DNA of 64,000 nucleotides from Albifimbria verrucaria. Taxonomy: Eukaryota > Ascomycota > Sordariomycetes > Hypocreales > Stachybotryaceae. The position numbers and the translations under genes are program-made. The notes below the pieces were generated by a model. That model saw only the letters and a list, made by a program, of their open reading frames with translations. It made no database searches and was not told the DNA's origin. The stretch's first letter is position 1; each line of letters begins with the position of its first letter. Where the stretch lies: NCBI GenBank assembly GCA_020081605.1, contig JAHREC010000009.1:3534001-3598000 (forward strand), in the 5' to 3' direction. This document shows, piece after piece, positions 11,734 through 22,542 of this stretch.

Positions 11734-12807
11734 TCATGCCTCGACCCTGCTTTCCTCACCCTCGTTGCCCTCTTCTTCCTCAGCATTTTCGACGGCAGCA
11801 TCCTTCATCCCCAGACTCGCCCGTAGTTTCTTCTCCAAGTCTGGGGTCGTCTCGCCGTACACCTCTCGCGCCAGCCCAAGAACTCCATCTAGTCCAACTT
11901 CCTCTTTGGCGCGAGTGCCCACGTGCCATGTGATTGTCTGTTCGCCGTCTTGTCCGATCGGCGGCCGCTCTGCCTTTCTGATGACATACCCTTGCCTCTC
12001 CATCTTCTTCAAGGTGACTTCGGTCTTTTCGGCTGACACATTTTGATCTGCGTTGAGTCGGGTGAGGTATCTCCTCAGTTTCTGCTCGCTCAGCTCGCCG
12101 CCGTTCAACCATATCAGGGAAATAACCATGGTGTAAAAGGCTACATAGGTGGCTTCTTCTTCAGCGCTGGGGATTTTGGAGGGTTTCAATATCGCCGCGT
12201 CACGATATGCTTGTGGTAGTGTCGAGGTGAGGATGTAAGAACCCGACCCGACCTTGGGCTGTGAGTTTGATTTCATCGCTGCAGATAGACATTAGAGCCA
12301 ACTCCAAACCCCAAACATGATCCTTACCTTGACGCTTCTCTTGCAAAGACATTTTCTCCCGCACGGGCAGCTCTCGCAGTTCCATGCCCCATACCGTCCG
12401 TAGTTGTTTTTGCGCCAACTCGAATATCCTCCTAAAAGCGCGACCTTGGTTCCCGAGGACTAGACAATCAATTACCTGAGCCAAAGAATGAATTTCTGAT
12501 TATGTACCTACCTCTTTCCTTAATTCCTTCTCGCCGTATTGGTGTCCGTGAGTATTCGCATGAAATGGCGTATCTTATCAGCTTCTTCGCAAGCTGATCG
12601 TCTGCGCTTTGGCCGGGGTGTTCCTCCATGTCCATATCATTGTCAGAACCCGTTCCAGCATCTTCATCTGAGTCATTGCGATTTTGCCGCTGCCGAGGTC
12701 GCTCATCACCATCAGACTCTTCATCTACCTGCGTCGGTGATTAGCTAGAGTTGGGGGTTCTTATGGGCAGCGCCTACCACCCTCCTTCTCCTTTGCGCGG
12801 GAGGCAT
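11734..12807 (-). CDS. NSE3-like MAGE-domain protein of the SMC5/6 complex
   Basis: Four exons (12778-12807, 12512-12728, 12328-12459, 11734-12278) encode about 307 residues. The N-terminus MPPAQRRRRV is followed by an acidic disordered stretch (DEESDGDERP..NDSDEDAG). The MAGE homology domain covers the rest of the first half and the middle, with FRRIFELAQKQLRTVWGMEL, SYILTSTLPQAYR and a winged-helix part (WLNGGELSEQKLRRYL). The C-terminus is Glu-rich. In fungi the single MAGE protein is Nse3, a subunit of SMC5/6 that works with the Nse1 RING protein in DNA repair and chromosome maintenance. All introns are 49-52 bp with good GT-AG ends. It lies tail-to-tail with the SF3b10 gene, about 175 bp apart. 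Confidence 0.88.
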
Positions 12808-13090
12808 TTTGAACCTTGATGATGCAAAATTCCAATAGAATTAAAAAATATTTGGCGGCAATGGACCGATAATGTGTAGGCTCTTAATCGTGAAAGAAGT
12901 TGAGTTGCTCTGCAGCCAGAACGCGGTCGAGCTGGGAGACGCGTTCTGCCGTCACTTTACCTTATCGCTTATCGATAAGCGCTCCGTAAAATCCCTGATA
13001 GCAAATCTTAGATGCGACCGAAGCTGTCCCTGCGAAGAATAGCTTTCGCTGCCACATCAACTCGATACCGACGCAGCAGAGCCTTTACCA

Positions 13091-15982
13091 ATGCTGTCGC
13101 GGGTAGTGGCGAAGTCGCAGCTGTGCTGGGCGTGTCGTCAAAACCTCCCAGCTCGCCTAGGGCCTCGTGTGTACAACGGCGCATTCCGTTTTGTCGAACG
13201 TCGAAGACCGTATTCGTCCGAGCCGAGCAACCCGATCCGCGATGCTTTGAAAGCATTGAAAGAGGATATCCATGTTCCGGAAGAGGAGGGTGAAACTGAG
13301 GAGCTACCAGAAAGCGAGGAAACTGCGGAACATTATGCCAAAGCCCTGAGAGACCCAAGGCAGCCGCCGAAGGCTTTTAAGCACGATCTCCTACACCACA
13401 AGAAACTCAACATCGGAGCCCTTGGAGAATCCGTCGAAGCTCTGATCATCAACAATCCCAACGATGTCAGAAGAAAGAGGAGGCTTTTACAGACAATTGA
13501 TGACCCGCTTGTCCCAGAAAATGCTGGATTGGATGGAGTGACCTTGGAAAAGGATTCCGACTCGGAATATTCGAGCGTTGTATGGCAAAACCTTGAAGAG
13601 TTCTCACCGGCGAACAAGATTATACCGTTGGAGGAGTTCAAACAGATCATGGACGCCATTGTCGAAGGCTTCACCAAGAATCAGCTTCTACACTATTACG
13701 TTGAGGAATCGAGCGAGCCAGCCGCCGAAAAGCCCCACGAATACCCTTGGCTTCTCAAGAGGGACGACTGGACAGCCCAGAGGCCATTCCAATGGACTGG
13801 CCTTACCCCCAAACAGAGCCAGACCGTCTTGATTATGATTAAGCGATGGGGATTGACGATCAAGGAAGAGGTCGAGAGCCTTGGGCGCGTCCAACTCTGG
13901 CTTCAGCCCAACGTCTTTCGACTTCTCACCCGTAAGTGGACCGAAATCCTTCTGAAGTGGGCGTAACTGACCTTTTAAGTAGAGACGCAGAGCAACATCC
14001 TCCAGGATTTGAGCTCGAAGACTCTCAACAAGTCGCAAGGGGAGAAGATTACGGCCAACATGGAAGAGTCACGCCTGAGCATTTTCATCTCCAAAGTCAA
14101 ACTGCAAAGCTGCCTTGAGACGCTTGACCATTATCTCCAGGGGTTGAAGACTCGTCGAGTACCTGTGGAGCACGTCGACTCTAGACACCTAGGCCAGAAA
14201 GTTCTGACGGAACTTGCTCGCATAACGAAGACTTCAATCGAGTACGACAAGAACACCAAGGTATGTTGTTCACGAAGCAGTAATAGCTAGGCAGCTGACA
14301 TGTCGTAGAAGCTCCAGGTTACTTGGATCCCTGGTCAAGGGGCCGAATTCGATGCGTCTGAAAACTCTGCGCCGGCCGAGGACCCTGCTGATATAGCGTC
14401 CCGGTTACTTCTCGCCGCTCAGTCTCAGTATAATACGACGAGCACCGCTCAGGTGATTATGCCTCCGGGAGGGCCAAAGAACTCCAAGGGCATGATGGTG
14501 CAGTACCACCGTGAGAAGCGAAGCATGTCTTGGAGAAACAAGCTCCTTGCTTCCTGGTACAGGCACATCCAGCCTTCAAGCCCCAAATCTAGCAAAGCCA
14601 AGGACAAGCCACTCGATCTCGTCAAGCGTCTCTCTTTGCCCTCTCCGACGGCGGAAGAGGCTGGTGCCGTAAACCACATTACAGCTACTTTTGGTCATAT
14701 CCTGCACGGAGCTAGCAATGTTCACAAAATTGAGGATGCTGATTCTGCCAGGATTTTGTCCCCGGTTGTCCCTCATCCTGCCGCATTCACTCCTATCTCC
14801 ATCGATACTGAAGTTGTACAAGCAACCGACATTATCCTCAACTTTTCACCAAAGTCTCCGTCAACAGGGGCCCCGGAAGTGCGGCTTAGGTTGCCTGTCA
14901 GCGCAGACATGGATTTTTCCAACTTTACCTTCCCACCAAATTCCGCCCTCTATGGTCTAGTTCCTTGGAGTGTTAAGGATGTGTTGTTACCAACCATGGC
15001 TGTTGATACCAGGATTACCCAAACTAGAATCTTGCCCTTGGATAAAGAGCAGGAGTCTTTGAAGTCATTCCTTACTGGCTCAGATTTCAATCTTTTGCAG
15101 GGCCAGCTGCGAACTCCAAGCCACACTAACTTCTCCATTCCTACGCGATGGACCGATGATAATACGAACGATTCTGCTGAAACAGTTGACGTACCATATG
15201 TCTTCATGGGTCTTGAGATACACCAGTCTGTTGAAATGGAGTTGGATGGCCACACACTGCGGTACAACAGCATTGAAGCGGGTCATCACGGAGGCCAGCG
15301 ACAAGAGCTATCTTTGCGTGCCGCATCTGGCAATGGAGAGGACAGGGCATTCACCGAGACACAGAAGCAAGAATTTCTTCAGCTCCTTGAGGATGTTGTC
15401 ATGGGAAAGAAGTTCTCGTGGCACAGTGGTTACAAGCTAGCCCAAGAGCGTTCGATCGAGGATATTAGGATTGAGCTTGAGGACGAGGATGTCGAGCAGA
15501 CTGAGTTGGATGGCGCTTCTCTTGGACAGAACAGTGACAGCGATAGCCTGCGCCCCATTGGCCAGGAAGGCGACGTTACTCATGAGGAGCGCATTTCGTC
15601 AGAAGACGTCATAGGTGACAGCTCCATCGATGCTGCTAAGGAGATTGAGGGCACAGAAATTACAGAGACGGCGGAAATCAGCCTGGGTGAACCCTTGGCT
15701 GATGTCAAGCAGAGCGAAACTGATGGTGAGCAAGGTGGATTGGATAAAGACATTACTGCACCATCAAATACCCACCTGGAAGATGCCGCGGAACAAGAGA
15801 CAGAAACGCCCTCGAACATAACATCCGACACTGCGGGAGAGACTGAAGCTCCTCTACCCACAAATGATCAGCCACAGGACCGCGCTGTCTCTGAGCGTGC
15901 AGACACCGACACTGCAGGCAAGGAGACGGAACAGTCCAAGACATCGGAGGATGACCTGTCGAAGAACAACAAGAAGGAATAG
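13091..15982 (+). CDS. Sls1-type mitochondrial inner-membrane protein
   Basis: Exons 13091-13931, 13983-14260 and 14309-15982 encode about 930 residues with no frame slip. The N-terminus MLSRVVAKSQLCWACRQNL is Arg/Lys-rich without acidic residues, as expected of a mitochondrial presequence. The central part matches the fungal Sls1/MIOREX family, which couples mitochondrial transcript handling to translation at the inner membrane. The last 170 residues are very acidic and low-complexity (Glu/Thr/Asp). Start choice: the first ATG giving a presequence is at 13091. The gene is divergent from NSE3, with about 280 bp between starts. Confidence 0.85.
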
Positions 15983-16465
15983 TCTCTAGGAAAGACGGAC
16001 CTGGAGTTGGTGGGATGTTGTATGAATAGTGTAGGGCAACATGTTATGAGTAGTGTACAGATAAGACAGCGATAGATAGAACAGCACTTGTAAAATACAG
16101 CGAGCATAATACAACGCCAGTGAAACATTTAGCGCCGTTTGTACCTATAAGCGTTGGACACTACGCAGACACATCATGCAGGCTGCAACGTTGAGACCAT
16201 GATACACCAGAACTACGAGGCACAAACATACTACTACAGTCACATGGAGGAGACAAAAAGTGTTGGGGAATCATTTCTAGAGACTCTATTTTTGTTTTGT
16301 GTTATGCACATCATGCGACGTGCTGACGCATAAACCCTAAACCCAGCCTCTCATTATGAGCCCCTAACAAACCCGTCGGCCTGTGCATTGCATAAAAGAT
16401 CATGTCGTCGTAGAAGTGAGTACAGGTTGTCCCTAAAGAACACGAGCATCGATGACATTGATCGC
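15983..16465. other. Intergenic region between convergent genes
   Basis: This region holds the 3' flanks of the Sls1-type gene and tef1. I see no gene and no repeat. Confidence 0.6.
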
Positions 16466-18402
16466 TTATTTCTTGCCAGCCTTGGCAGCGGACTTGGTAA
16501 CCTGAAAGAGGAATTAGTAAGAGTCAGATGATTGAAGAGCAGAGTGTAGAACATACCTTGCCGGAACCAGCAGCAGCCTTCTCAACGGACTTGATGACAC
16601 CGACGGCGACGGTCTGGCGCATGTCACGGACGGCGAAACGGCCCAGGGAGGGTAGTCGGTGAAAGCCTCAACACACATGGGCTTGGAGGGGACCAGCTTG
16701 ACGATGGCGGAGTCACCAGACTTGATGAACTTGGGGTTGGACTCAACGGCCTTACCAGTTCGGCGGTCGATCTTCTCCTTGATCTCAGCGAACTTGCAGG
16801 CAATGTGGGCAGTGTGGCAATCGAGGACGGGAGCGTAACCAGCACCGACCTGACCGGGGTGGTTCAGGACAATGACCTGGGCGTCGAAAGAAGCGGCACC
16901 CATGGGGGTCGTTCTTGGTGTCACCAGCGACGTTGCCACGACGGATCTCCTTAACGGAGACGTTCTTGACGTTGAAGCCAACGTTGTCACCGGGAACACC
17001 CTCGCTGAGCTGCTCGTGGTGCATCTCAACGGACTTGACTTCAGTGGTGACGTTGGAGGGAGCGAAGGTAACGACCATACCGGGCTTCAGGATACCAGTC
17101 TCGATACGGCCGACGGGCACTGTGCCAATACCGCCGATCTTGTAAACATCCTGAAGGGGCAGACGGAGGGGCTTGTCTGTGGGACGCTTGGGGGCTCAAT
17201 GGCGTCAATGGCCTCGAGGAGGGTCTTGCCGGTGGACTTGCCAGCCTTGGTCTCCTTCTCCCAACCCTTGTACCAGGGGCAGTTGGTGGAGGCCTGCAGC
17301 ATGTTGTCGCCGTGGAAACCGGAGATGGGGACGAAGGCAACGGTCTTGGGGTTGTAGCCGACCTTCTTGATGAAGTTGGAGGTCTCCTTGATGATCTCCT
17401 GGAAACGGGCCTCAGACCACTGGGTGGTGTCCATCTTGTTGATGGCAACAATGAGCTGACGGACACCGAGGGTGTAGGCGAGCAGAGCGTGCTCACGGGT
17501 CTGGCCATCCTTGGAGATACCAGCCTCGAACTCACCAGTACCGGCGGCAATGATGAGAATAGCGCAATCGGCCTGGGAAGTACCAGTAATCATGTTCTTG
17601 ATGAAATCACGGTGACCGGGAGCATCTGCAACGGGTTAGTGACTGGATGCGAATGAGTCCAAGTGAGAGCAGGAAACATACCAATGACGGTGACGTAGTA
17701 CTTGGGGGTCTCGAACTTCCAGAGAGCGATATCAATGGTGATACCACGCTCACGCTCGGCCTTGAGCTTGTCAAGAACCCAGGCATACTTGAAGGAACCC
17801 TTACCGAGCTCAGCGGCTTCCTATAGTGACATGCATTAGTGACGGTTCAAAAGCTATACTGGTGTGATGTGCAGTGAGTCAAGGCGGGGTTGTGTCTTCT
17901 TGGTCGCATGGACAGTGAGGCAGCGGGGTATGTCAGCCCCACTGACTGCAGGTAAGCCGCAAAAATTTTTCTTTTTGCAGATTGGCGAACCAGGCAGCCA
18001 GCGTTCGCCTCAAAGCCCATGTCCCAGAACCCCGCCTCAAGTCGCAAAACCACAACACCATGAAATCTGAAGAGAAAATTCTCCAGAAAACAAGAAATTG
18101 CGCTTACCTTCTCGAACTTCTCGATGGTACGCTTGTCGATACCGCCACACTGGTAGATCAAGTGACCAGTCTGTGATGAATGTCAGCATGGTTGTGATAT
18201 GATGAAGTGGTGGTGATGCACCATGCCCCGCGTTGAGGCGGGGTGGTAGACCAGGGTGTCAACTTACGGTGGTGGACTTGCCGGAATCGACGTGGCCGAT
18301 AACGACGACGTTGATGTGAGTCTTCTCCTCCTTACTGTCGGATTGTTAGTTTCGAGCTTGATGAGGACGGTCGTAGCCGGGCGCGGTGCAAACATACCCC
18401 AT
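16466..18402 (-). CDS. tef1: Translation elongation factor 1-alpha
   Basis: This GTPase brings aminoacyl-tRNA to the ribosome. Seen on the minus strand: [20 protein letters not shown] (G1), [31 protein letters not shown] (NKMD, G4), [20 protein letters not shown], and the C-terminus with AGKK. Exon 1 is only 5 nt (18398-18402). CDS introns are 18335-18397, 18171-18267, 17821-18107 (287 bp), 17626-17681 and 16502-16556; a leader intron is 18462-18525. The frame breaks at three C/G runs, 17190-17194, 16904-16908 (apparently two bases short) and about 16645-16652. The normal protein text resumes each time. Because this gene is essential, these breaks are almost certainly sequence errors. The early-intron region is the one used in fungal phylogenetics. 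Confidence 0.97.
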
Positions 18403-20160
18403 TTTGGCGGTGTTGGATGTGAAAGTTGAGGTTTGTTTGGGAGTCTCTTGACTGTTCGTGACTGTGAAGAAAGCAAGGTCAGTACGAGGAGTCGTTGGCC
18501 AAGGGTTGAGATAGGATGAACATACAATTCGCAGATGGTATGCAAACGATAACCGGTGTGCGAGGACGAAGAGGAAAGAAGATCAGAAGAGGCTTTCAGA
18601 GGAGAGCGGGTGGTGGTGAGGTCTTTTAAACGGCGAGTGGAGAAGAATGTTATGGAGGGCACACAAGAAAAAAAGGAGGGGCCCTAGCAAAATTTTCGAT
18701 CCAATCAGGCTGCCCCTCCGGCCCCACTGTGGCGGGGTTTAGGATGCAGTGAACGCCTGGGCCTTGGGCTCAGCGGTACATCCAAATCAAGGCTTTCATG
18801 CGTTTATTCGCGCCGTACCCCGTTCAGGCTCTCATGGGCCATTGCCGCCCATTGGATCTACGATGGATCGTGCAATCACAGTGGCCAGACTGGCCACAAC
18901 AAACCGAACGTGAAGCTCCGCCGTGGTCCCTTTCGGGGCGTGTTGAATTTTTTTCCTTAGCGGGGTTGAGGCTGTACGTCAGAGCTGCCCCTCCATTTTT
19001 TTTTTTCCTCTGCCAACAAAGGACTGCTGCCAACGTCAAAGAAATGAGGGGTAATGATTTTTTTCACGGCGGCAAAAACAAAGAAAAAACACCCCCATGC
19101 TCGAGACGGGCGGCTACTGCAGTCCATACGAGGTGAAAAGTGTCCTGGTGAAACACCATGTACTGCATCACCTCCTGCAGAAATCCCTGACATTTTGAAA
19201 AATTCGATGGCGTTGGTGAGCTTAGCATCGTCTCTGAAACCATTTGCAACCCCGCCTTGGTGCTTCCGTTGGAAAGCGCCCAGGGTACGTGCTCCCATGT
19301 ACAGCCCTGCTCAAACAAGGTACCTTTCCACCTCTCTACCTCCCATAAGGCGCTCTGCTGCAGCACGAGCCTTATCGAGCCCAACGAGACACTTCCAGGA
19401 TCAGGGATGCATGTGAGTCATTACGGCGAATTAAGTGCAGCAGCTTCCCAATTGAGTGATGTTCTGTTGCAGAAAGAAAAAAAGCGAGTGACAAAAAAAA
19501 AAAAAGAGGTACAACAGCTACCGAACTAGGCAACAGAGAAACAGAAACTGTGGCTTCATTAGGACATGCTTAAATTCATTGGCTGTAAAACTCTTCCTAG
19601 CATCTTCGCTTTTCGCATAAGCTTCACGTCACAGGTACACCATCTTAGTATTCACTTAATAGTAGTTCAGATGTGTTCCCAAGGAACCAGAAGCGAAAAA
19701 GACCACAATTTCAGAAGTTTCTCCGATGGACAACCCAGCCTGCTGTGGATTATGGTGACGAAAAGCCATTTTCGCTGACCACATATTTCTGTCACCCACT
19801 CGTGCGCTATCAGCCCAAAGTGGGTTAAGGCCTCCACCCAAACTTGCCATGGCCTGGCACCTCACTCATCCGTTACCCACCTTGCCACCGTAGCTCTGGC
19901 AACCGACGAGGGCAACTCATCAAGGACAGGTACAATCCTTGGTCAAAGCGGGCCAATCAATGTATATCCCTCGATCGATGCCGTCCTATTGCTTGTCTGC
20001 ATAGTCGCATCGTGGCGGCGGGTCTCCGAGCCCAGGTCGCGCCACACCAAGCACACTGGCCGAGCATTGTTGGGGTGTGGCAAACACAATCAATCAATGC
20101 AACCCTCATGCGCTGCAGCTTGGTTGTGTTATTCTCATCAAGGGTAGCAGTAAAATAGGT
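18403..20160. promoter_or_regulatory. tef1 upstream region and repeat-flanking DNA
   Basis: The first 700 bp upstream of tef1 contain its spliced leader, pyrimidine and purine tracts (T11 near 18998) and GGGGC-rich blocks such as gcccctccggccccactgtg, typical of strong fungal housekeeping promoters. Positions 19063-19107 contain a block repeated at 21582-21621. From about 19.2 kb no gene is seen. Short open frames here show no domains. Confidence 0.5.
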
Positions 20161-20220
20161 AGCGCGAGCACCAATGTGTAAAGATAAGAACGGATAAATA
20201 TTGGACTGGTACTGCATAAA

Positions 20221-20320
20221 ATCAGAATAAAATTAGAATAAAATCAGAATAAAATCAGAATAAAATTAAAATAAAATTAGAATAAAGTTAGAATAAAATT
20301 AGAATAAATATTAAAATTTA
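20221..20320. repeat. AT-rich tandem repeat of agaataaaat(c/t) units
   Basis: About nine tandem units of roughly 11 bp (atcagaataaa / attagaataaa) lie inside the left arm of the inverted-repeat element. The mirror array lies at 21070-21122 in the right arm. The bias towards TA-rich words fits RIP or slippage. Confidence 0.8.
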
Positions 20321-20468
20321 TTATTATATTAATCTATTAATTTTCTATATTTCTTCTGGGTTTAGATGAATAATATTCTAAGGGTATCTGGTTATAATTT
20401 AGTTGAGAGTAGTAATAGTCCATGGAGCTAGAATGGAGAGCTGTGATCTCCAGGAATCCCTCCAACGC

Positions 20469-20915
20469 TCAATTTGATTCATGGGCCCTTGTACATTGAT
20501 ACCGTATCTCATTGAATGTGCGAGGGGCACATTCAATGAGATAAACGGCAAACAATTCCAGGCAGGGAATTATGGCCAGCCCATGATAGACAATCTCAGG
20601 GTCCCTTTCAACCGCTTCGCAACCTAGCTCAAGCTCACTTCTGTCGTCTAAAACAACATCCGAGTGCGTCTTTAGTGACTGATAGATGCCTCGGAAAGTG
20701 CGTGCAGGATGGTTTTCCGAATTTACCCATAGCTCAATATCCTCTAGAGCTAGCTTCATCCCTAGATGAACGGGCGCTTCAAGGCCTCTCAAGGCCTCGA
20801 TTATCGCTGTTGCTTGTTCAAAAGGCATGATCTGATCAAATGGTGTAATATTTTGACCTGGCATCGGCAGGAGAGGGCATTGCCCTCTCGAGCCTTCGGC
20901 GACGGCGGGTGGCAC
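20469..20915 (-). CDS. Unidentified open frame inside the inverted-repeat element
   Basis: A 148-codon open frame on the minus strand, in DNA of normal base composition, is enclosed by the AT-rich arms. The predicted protein includes NITPFDQIMPFEQATAIIEA and DDRSELELGCEAVERDPE. I recognise no transposase, reverse transcriptase or other family. Its 3' end runs across the perfect hairpin at 20505-20543. It may be captured host sequence. A real function is unproven. Confidence 0.3.
   Translation of the reverse strand: MPPAVAEGSRGQCPLLPMPGQNITPFDQIMPFEQATAIIEALRGLEAPVHLGMKLALEDIELWVNSENHPARTFRGIYQSLKTHSDVVLDDRSELELGCEAVERDPEIVYHGLAIIPCLELFAVYLIECAPRTFNEIRYQCTRAHESN
20505..20543. repeat. Perfect 17 bp hairpin with 5 nt loop
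   Basis: TATCTCATTGAATGTGC at 20505-20521 is followed by GAGGG and then the exact reverse complement at 20527-20543. Such a perfect stem inside an element otherwise scarred by point mutation suggests a recent origin or selection. It is a plausible junction of inverted duplications or a cleavage structure. Confidence 0.9.
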
Positions 20916-21204
20916 AGGGTAAGCTTGGTAGCAACACCCAAAGAGGAAATTAGCAGCTTGAGCTTAGGATACATAGATCGTAGATTCAGACACTCCCTTG
21001 GAACGTCATTCGTCTAAGACCAGAAGAAAAGTAGAAAATTAATAGATTAATATAATAATAAATTTGAATATTTATTCTAATTTTATTCTGATTTTATTCT
21101 GATTTTATTCTAATTTTATTCTCATAGCATTATTATTTCATGCGAGTACCAGGCCAGCATTTATCCGTTCTTATCCTTACCCACTTTGCCGTCTGTACAG
21201 GATC

Positions 21205-21330
21205 AACGCACAAGGGCCCATGGACCAAATTGAGCGTTGGAGGGGTTCCTGGAAAGCACAGCTCTCCGTCTTGGCCCCATGGACTATCACCACTCTTGAC
21301 CAAATCGTGAACCAGGGAGCGCTTATCCAG
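21205..21330. repeat. Inverted copy of 20385-20500
   Basis: The stretch acaagggcccatggaccaaa.. just outside the right arm matches the reverse complement of the segment just inside the left arm. The inner copy shows many C-to-T and G-to-A changes relative to this one (for example tggccccatggactatcacc against tagctccatggactattact). This is the pattern expected of repeat-induced point mutation. Confidence 0.75.
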
Positions 21331-21349
21331 AGCGGCGAGCATGAAATCC

Positions 21350-21560
21350 TAACTGTGATTGGCCAGGGCATTGCAGGCCACATCTTCAGACCTGCTCGCA
21401 TGCAGCCATAGCCAGGCAGCACCATATACGAGAGACTATTCTTAGTCTCAGTGATAGTATAGTAATATACTTCTATAGATACAACACCGCCGTTCAATGA
21501 ACCCTTGAACCCTGATAGAACGGAGCGCTTTTCTAGATAAAGTGAGTGAGTGCTTCGTGC
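21350..21560 (-). pseudogene. Displaced fragment of a GH115 gene (C-terminal region)
   Basis: Read on the minus strand it gives SGFKGSLNGGVVSIEVYYYT followed by GLSYMVLPGYG-like text (SLSYMVLPGYGCMRAGLK). This is closely related to residues encoded at about 22930-23115 in the intact GH115 gene 1.4 kb away (SGFKGFVESGGVVSMEVDHY). Only this short internal part is present; there is no start, signal peptide or catalytic region. Several differences are G-to-A or C-to-T on this copy, others go the opposite way. It is best explained as a partial duplication connected with the adjacent inverted-repeat element. Confidence 0.8.
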
Positions 21561-21581
21561 AAGACCAGCCACTTACATATA

Positions 21582-21621
21582 TTCACGGCGGCAAAAACAA
21601 AGAAACTCCCCATGCTCGAGA
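21582..21621. repeat. Copy of a tef1-upstream block (19063-19107)
   Basis: Both places share ttcacggcggcaaaaacaaa followed by gaaa, and then cccatgctcgaga after a small gap. One copy lies about 660 bp upstream of tef1, the other directly beyond the GH115 fragment. It is too long and specific for chance, so it marks a rearrangement or duplication. Confidence 0.8.
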
Positions 21622-22542
21622 TTGGAACTGGTTGAATATGTTAACGTGTGCATGGATACCTATGAGTTCCAACATCGTCAACTTTTGATGCCGGCATGAT
21701 GAAATACTGTAGTTATGCTTGCCGTACCCTCGTCTGCAACGCTGTCGGCAGATAAACAGTCATGCAGTGTAACTAATATTGGTGTGTGGGGATGGACTAG
21801 ACGGGGCTTCAGTCTCGACTGTTGGTAAAAATAACCTTGCCCAGATCCTTTCCCCACAGTCCTCATCCGAATGAGGCATGCAAGTCTGGCCACAGACCAT
21901 TGGTGCTCCGGTTGGGTTGTTCAGCCACGGATCGTGGATGGCGCTTACGGAGATTGGAAGGGTAGAACAAATGCGATAGCTGCAGGCTCCCGAGAAGCAT
22001 GGGGATTTGAGAAAACTGTGTTTAGAGCCAGTACGACTGATTTGATAGTGCCTTTGAATGGAATTCCCAGCCAACTAGCAGCCGCTCGAGCCACACCAAC
22101 TTCAACTTTTTCTCTCTCCACCTCCTTGCTGAGGCTGACCGATCTTGAAGAGGGTTCCGCTCCTCTGCTCATACACAACTACAGTTTCACACTGATCCGA
22201 TGAGCCTCACCAAGGCACTGTTACGCCATGGCGAGGTAGTTTGTTTACTCACTCTCGCAGAAACACTACTCCACGAGGAAAGAGTGACGCATAAGACGTT
22301 CATAAAAGAACACTAAGAACAAACTCATTTCCTGATGCTATATTGTCTGATGTCTTTGAGTTAGAATCTCGGCCTATTGCCTTTTTAAATAGGTATTGCC
22401 GGCCAAAAGGCTGGAAGCTCAAACCCGGTTGGTGCCCGATTCGCAAATAGACCACGGCAATCCAATCCGAGCCAATAAGATCCGATATTCAAGTCTCTTC
22501 AATGTTCATTGTAGGTGCTGGCCAAGTCTGAGCTCCCGCTTA
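21622..22542. other. Intergenic region beyond GH115
   Basis: No gene is seen. Several short open frames on both strands lack domains. The region lies between the repeat island and the 3' end of the GH115 gene. Confidence 0.5.

Larger units (their letters stand above)
20174..21180. mobile_element. Inverted-repeat element of about 1 kb, non-autonomous, RIP-affected
   Basis: The two ends are long inverted repeats of about 200 bp. The left arm begins taaagataagaacggataaa (about 20182) and the right arm, read inward on the minus strand, begins taaggataagaacggataaa (about 21176). Both continue into AT-rich agaataaaat repeats and then a matching ttaatagattaatataataa segment and cttctgg..tag stretch. 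Between the arms is about 0.6 kb of balanced-composition DNA with one open frame. No transposase motif is visible, so the element would need help in trans. Target-site duplications could not be fixed. It could be a MITE, a fold-back element or a gene-capturing DNA element. Confidence 0.7.

Noticed and set aside
16514..17593. tef1 as a pseudogene because of three frame breaks
   Set aside because: All breaks are base gaps in C/G runs and the surrounding protein is perfectly conserved. The same error type occurs across the window.
18798..19136. Open frames upstream of tef1 as genes
   Set aside because: They contain homopolymer T/A tracts, overlap the promoter and lack domains.
20469..20915. Transposase in the inverted-repeat element
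   Set aside because: No DDE or other transposase motif can be seen in the 148-codon frame.
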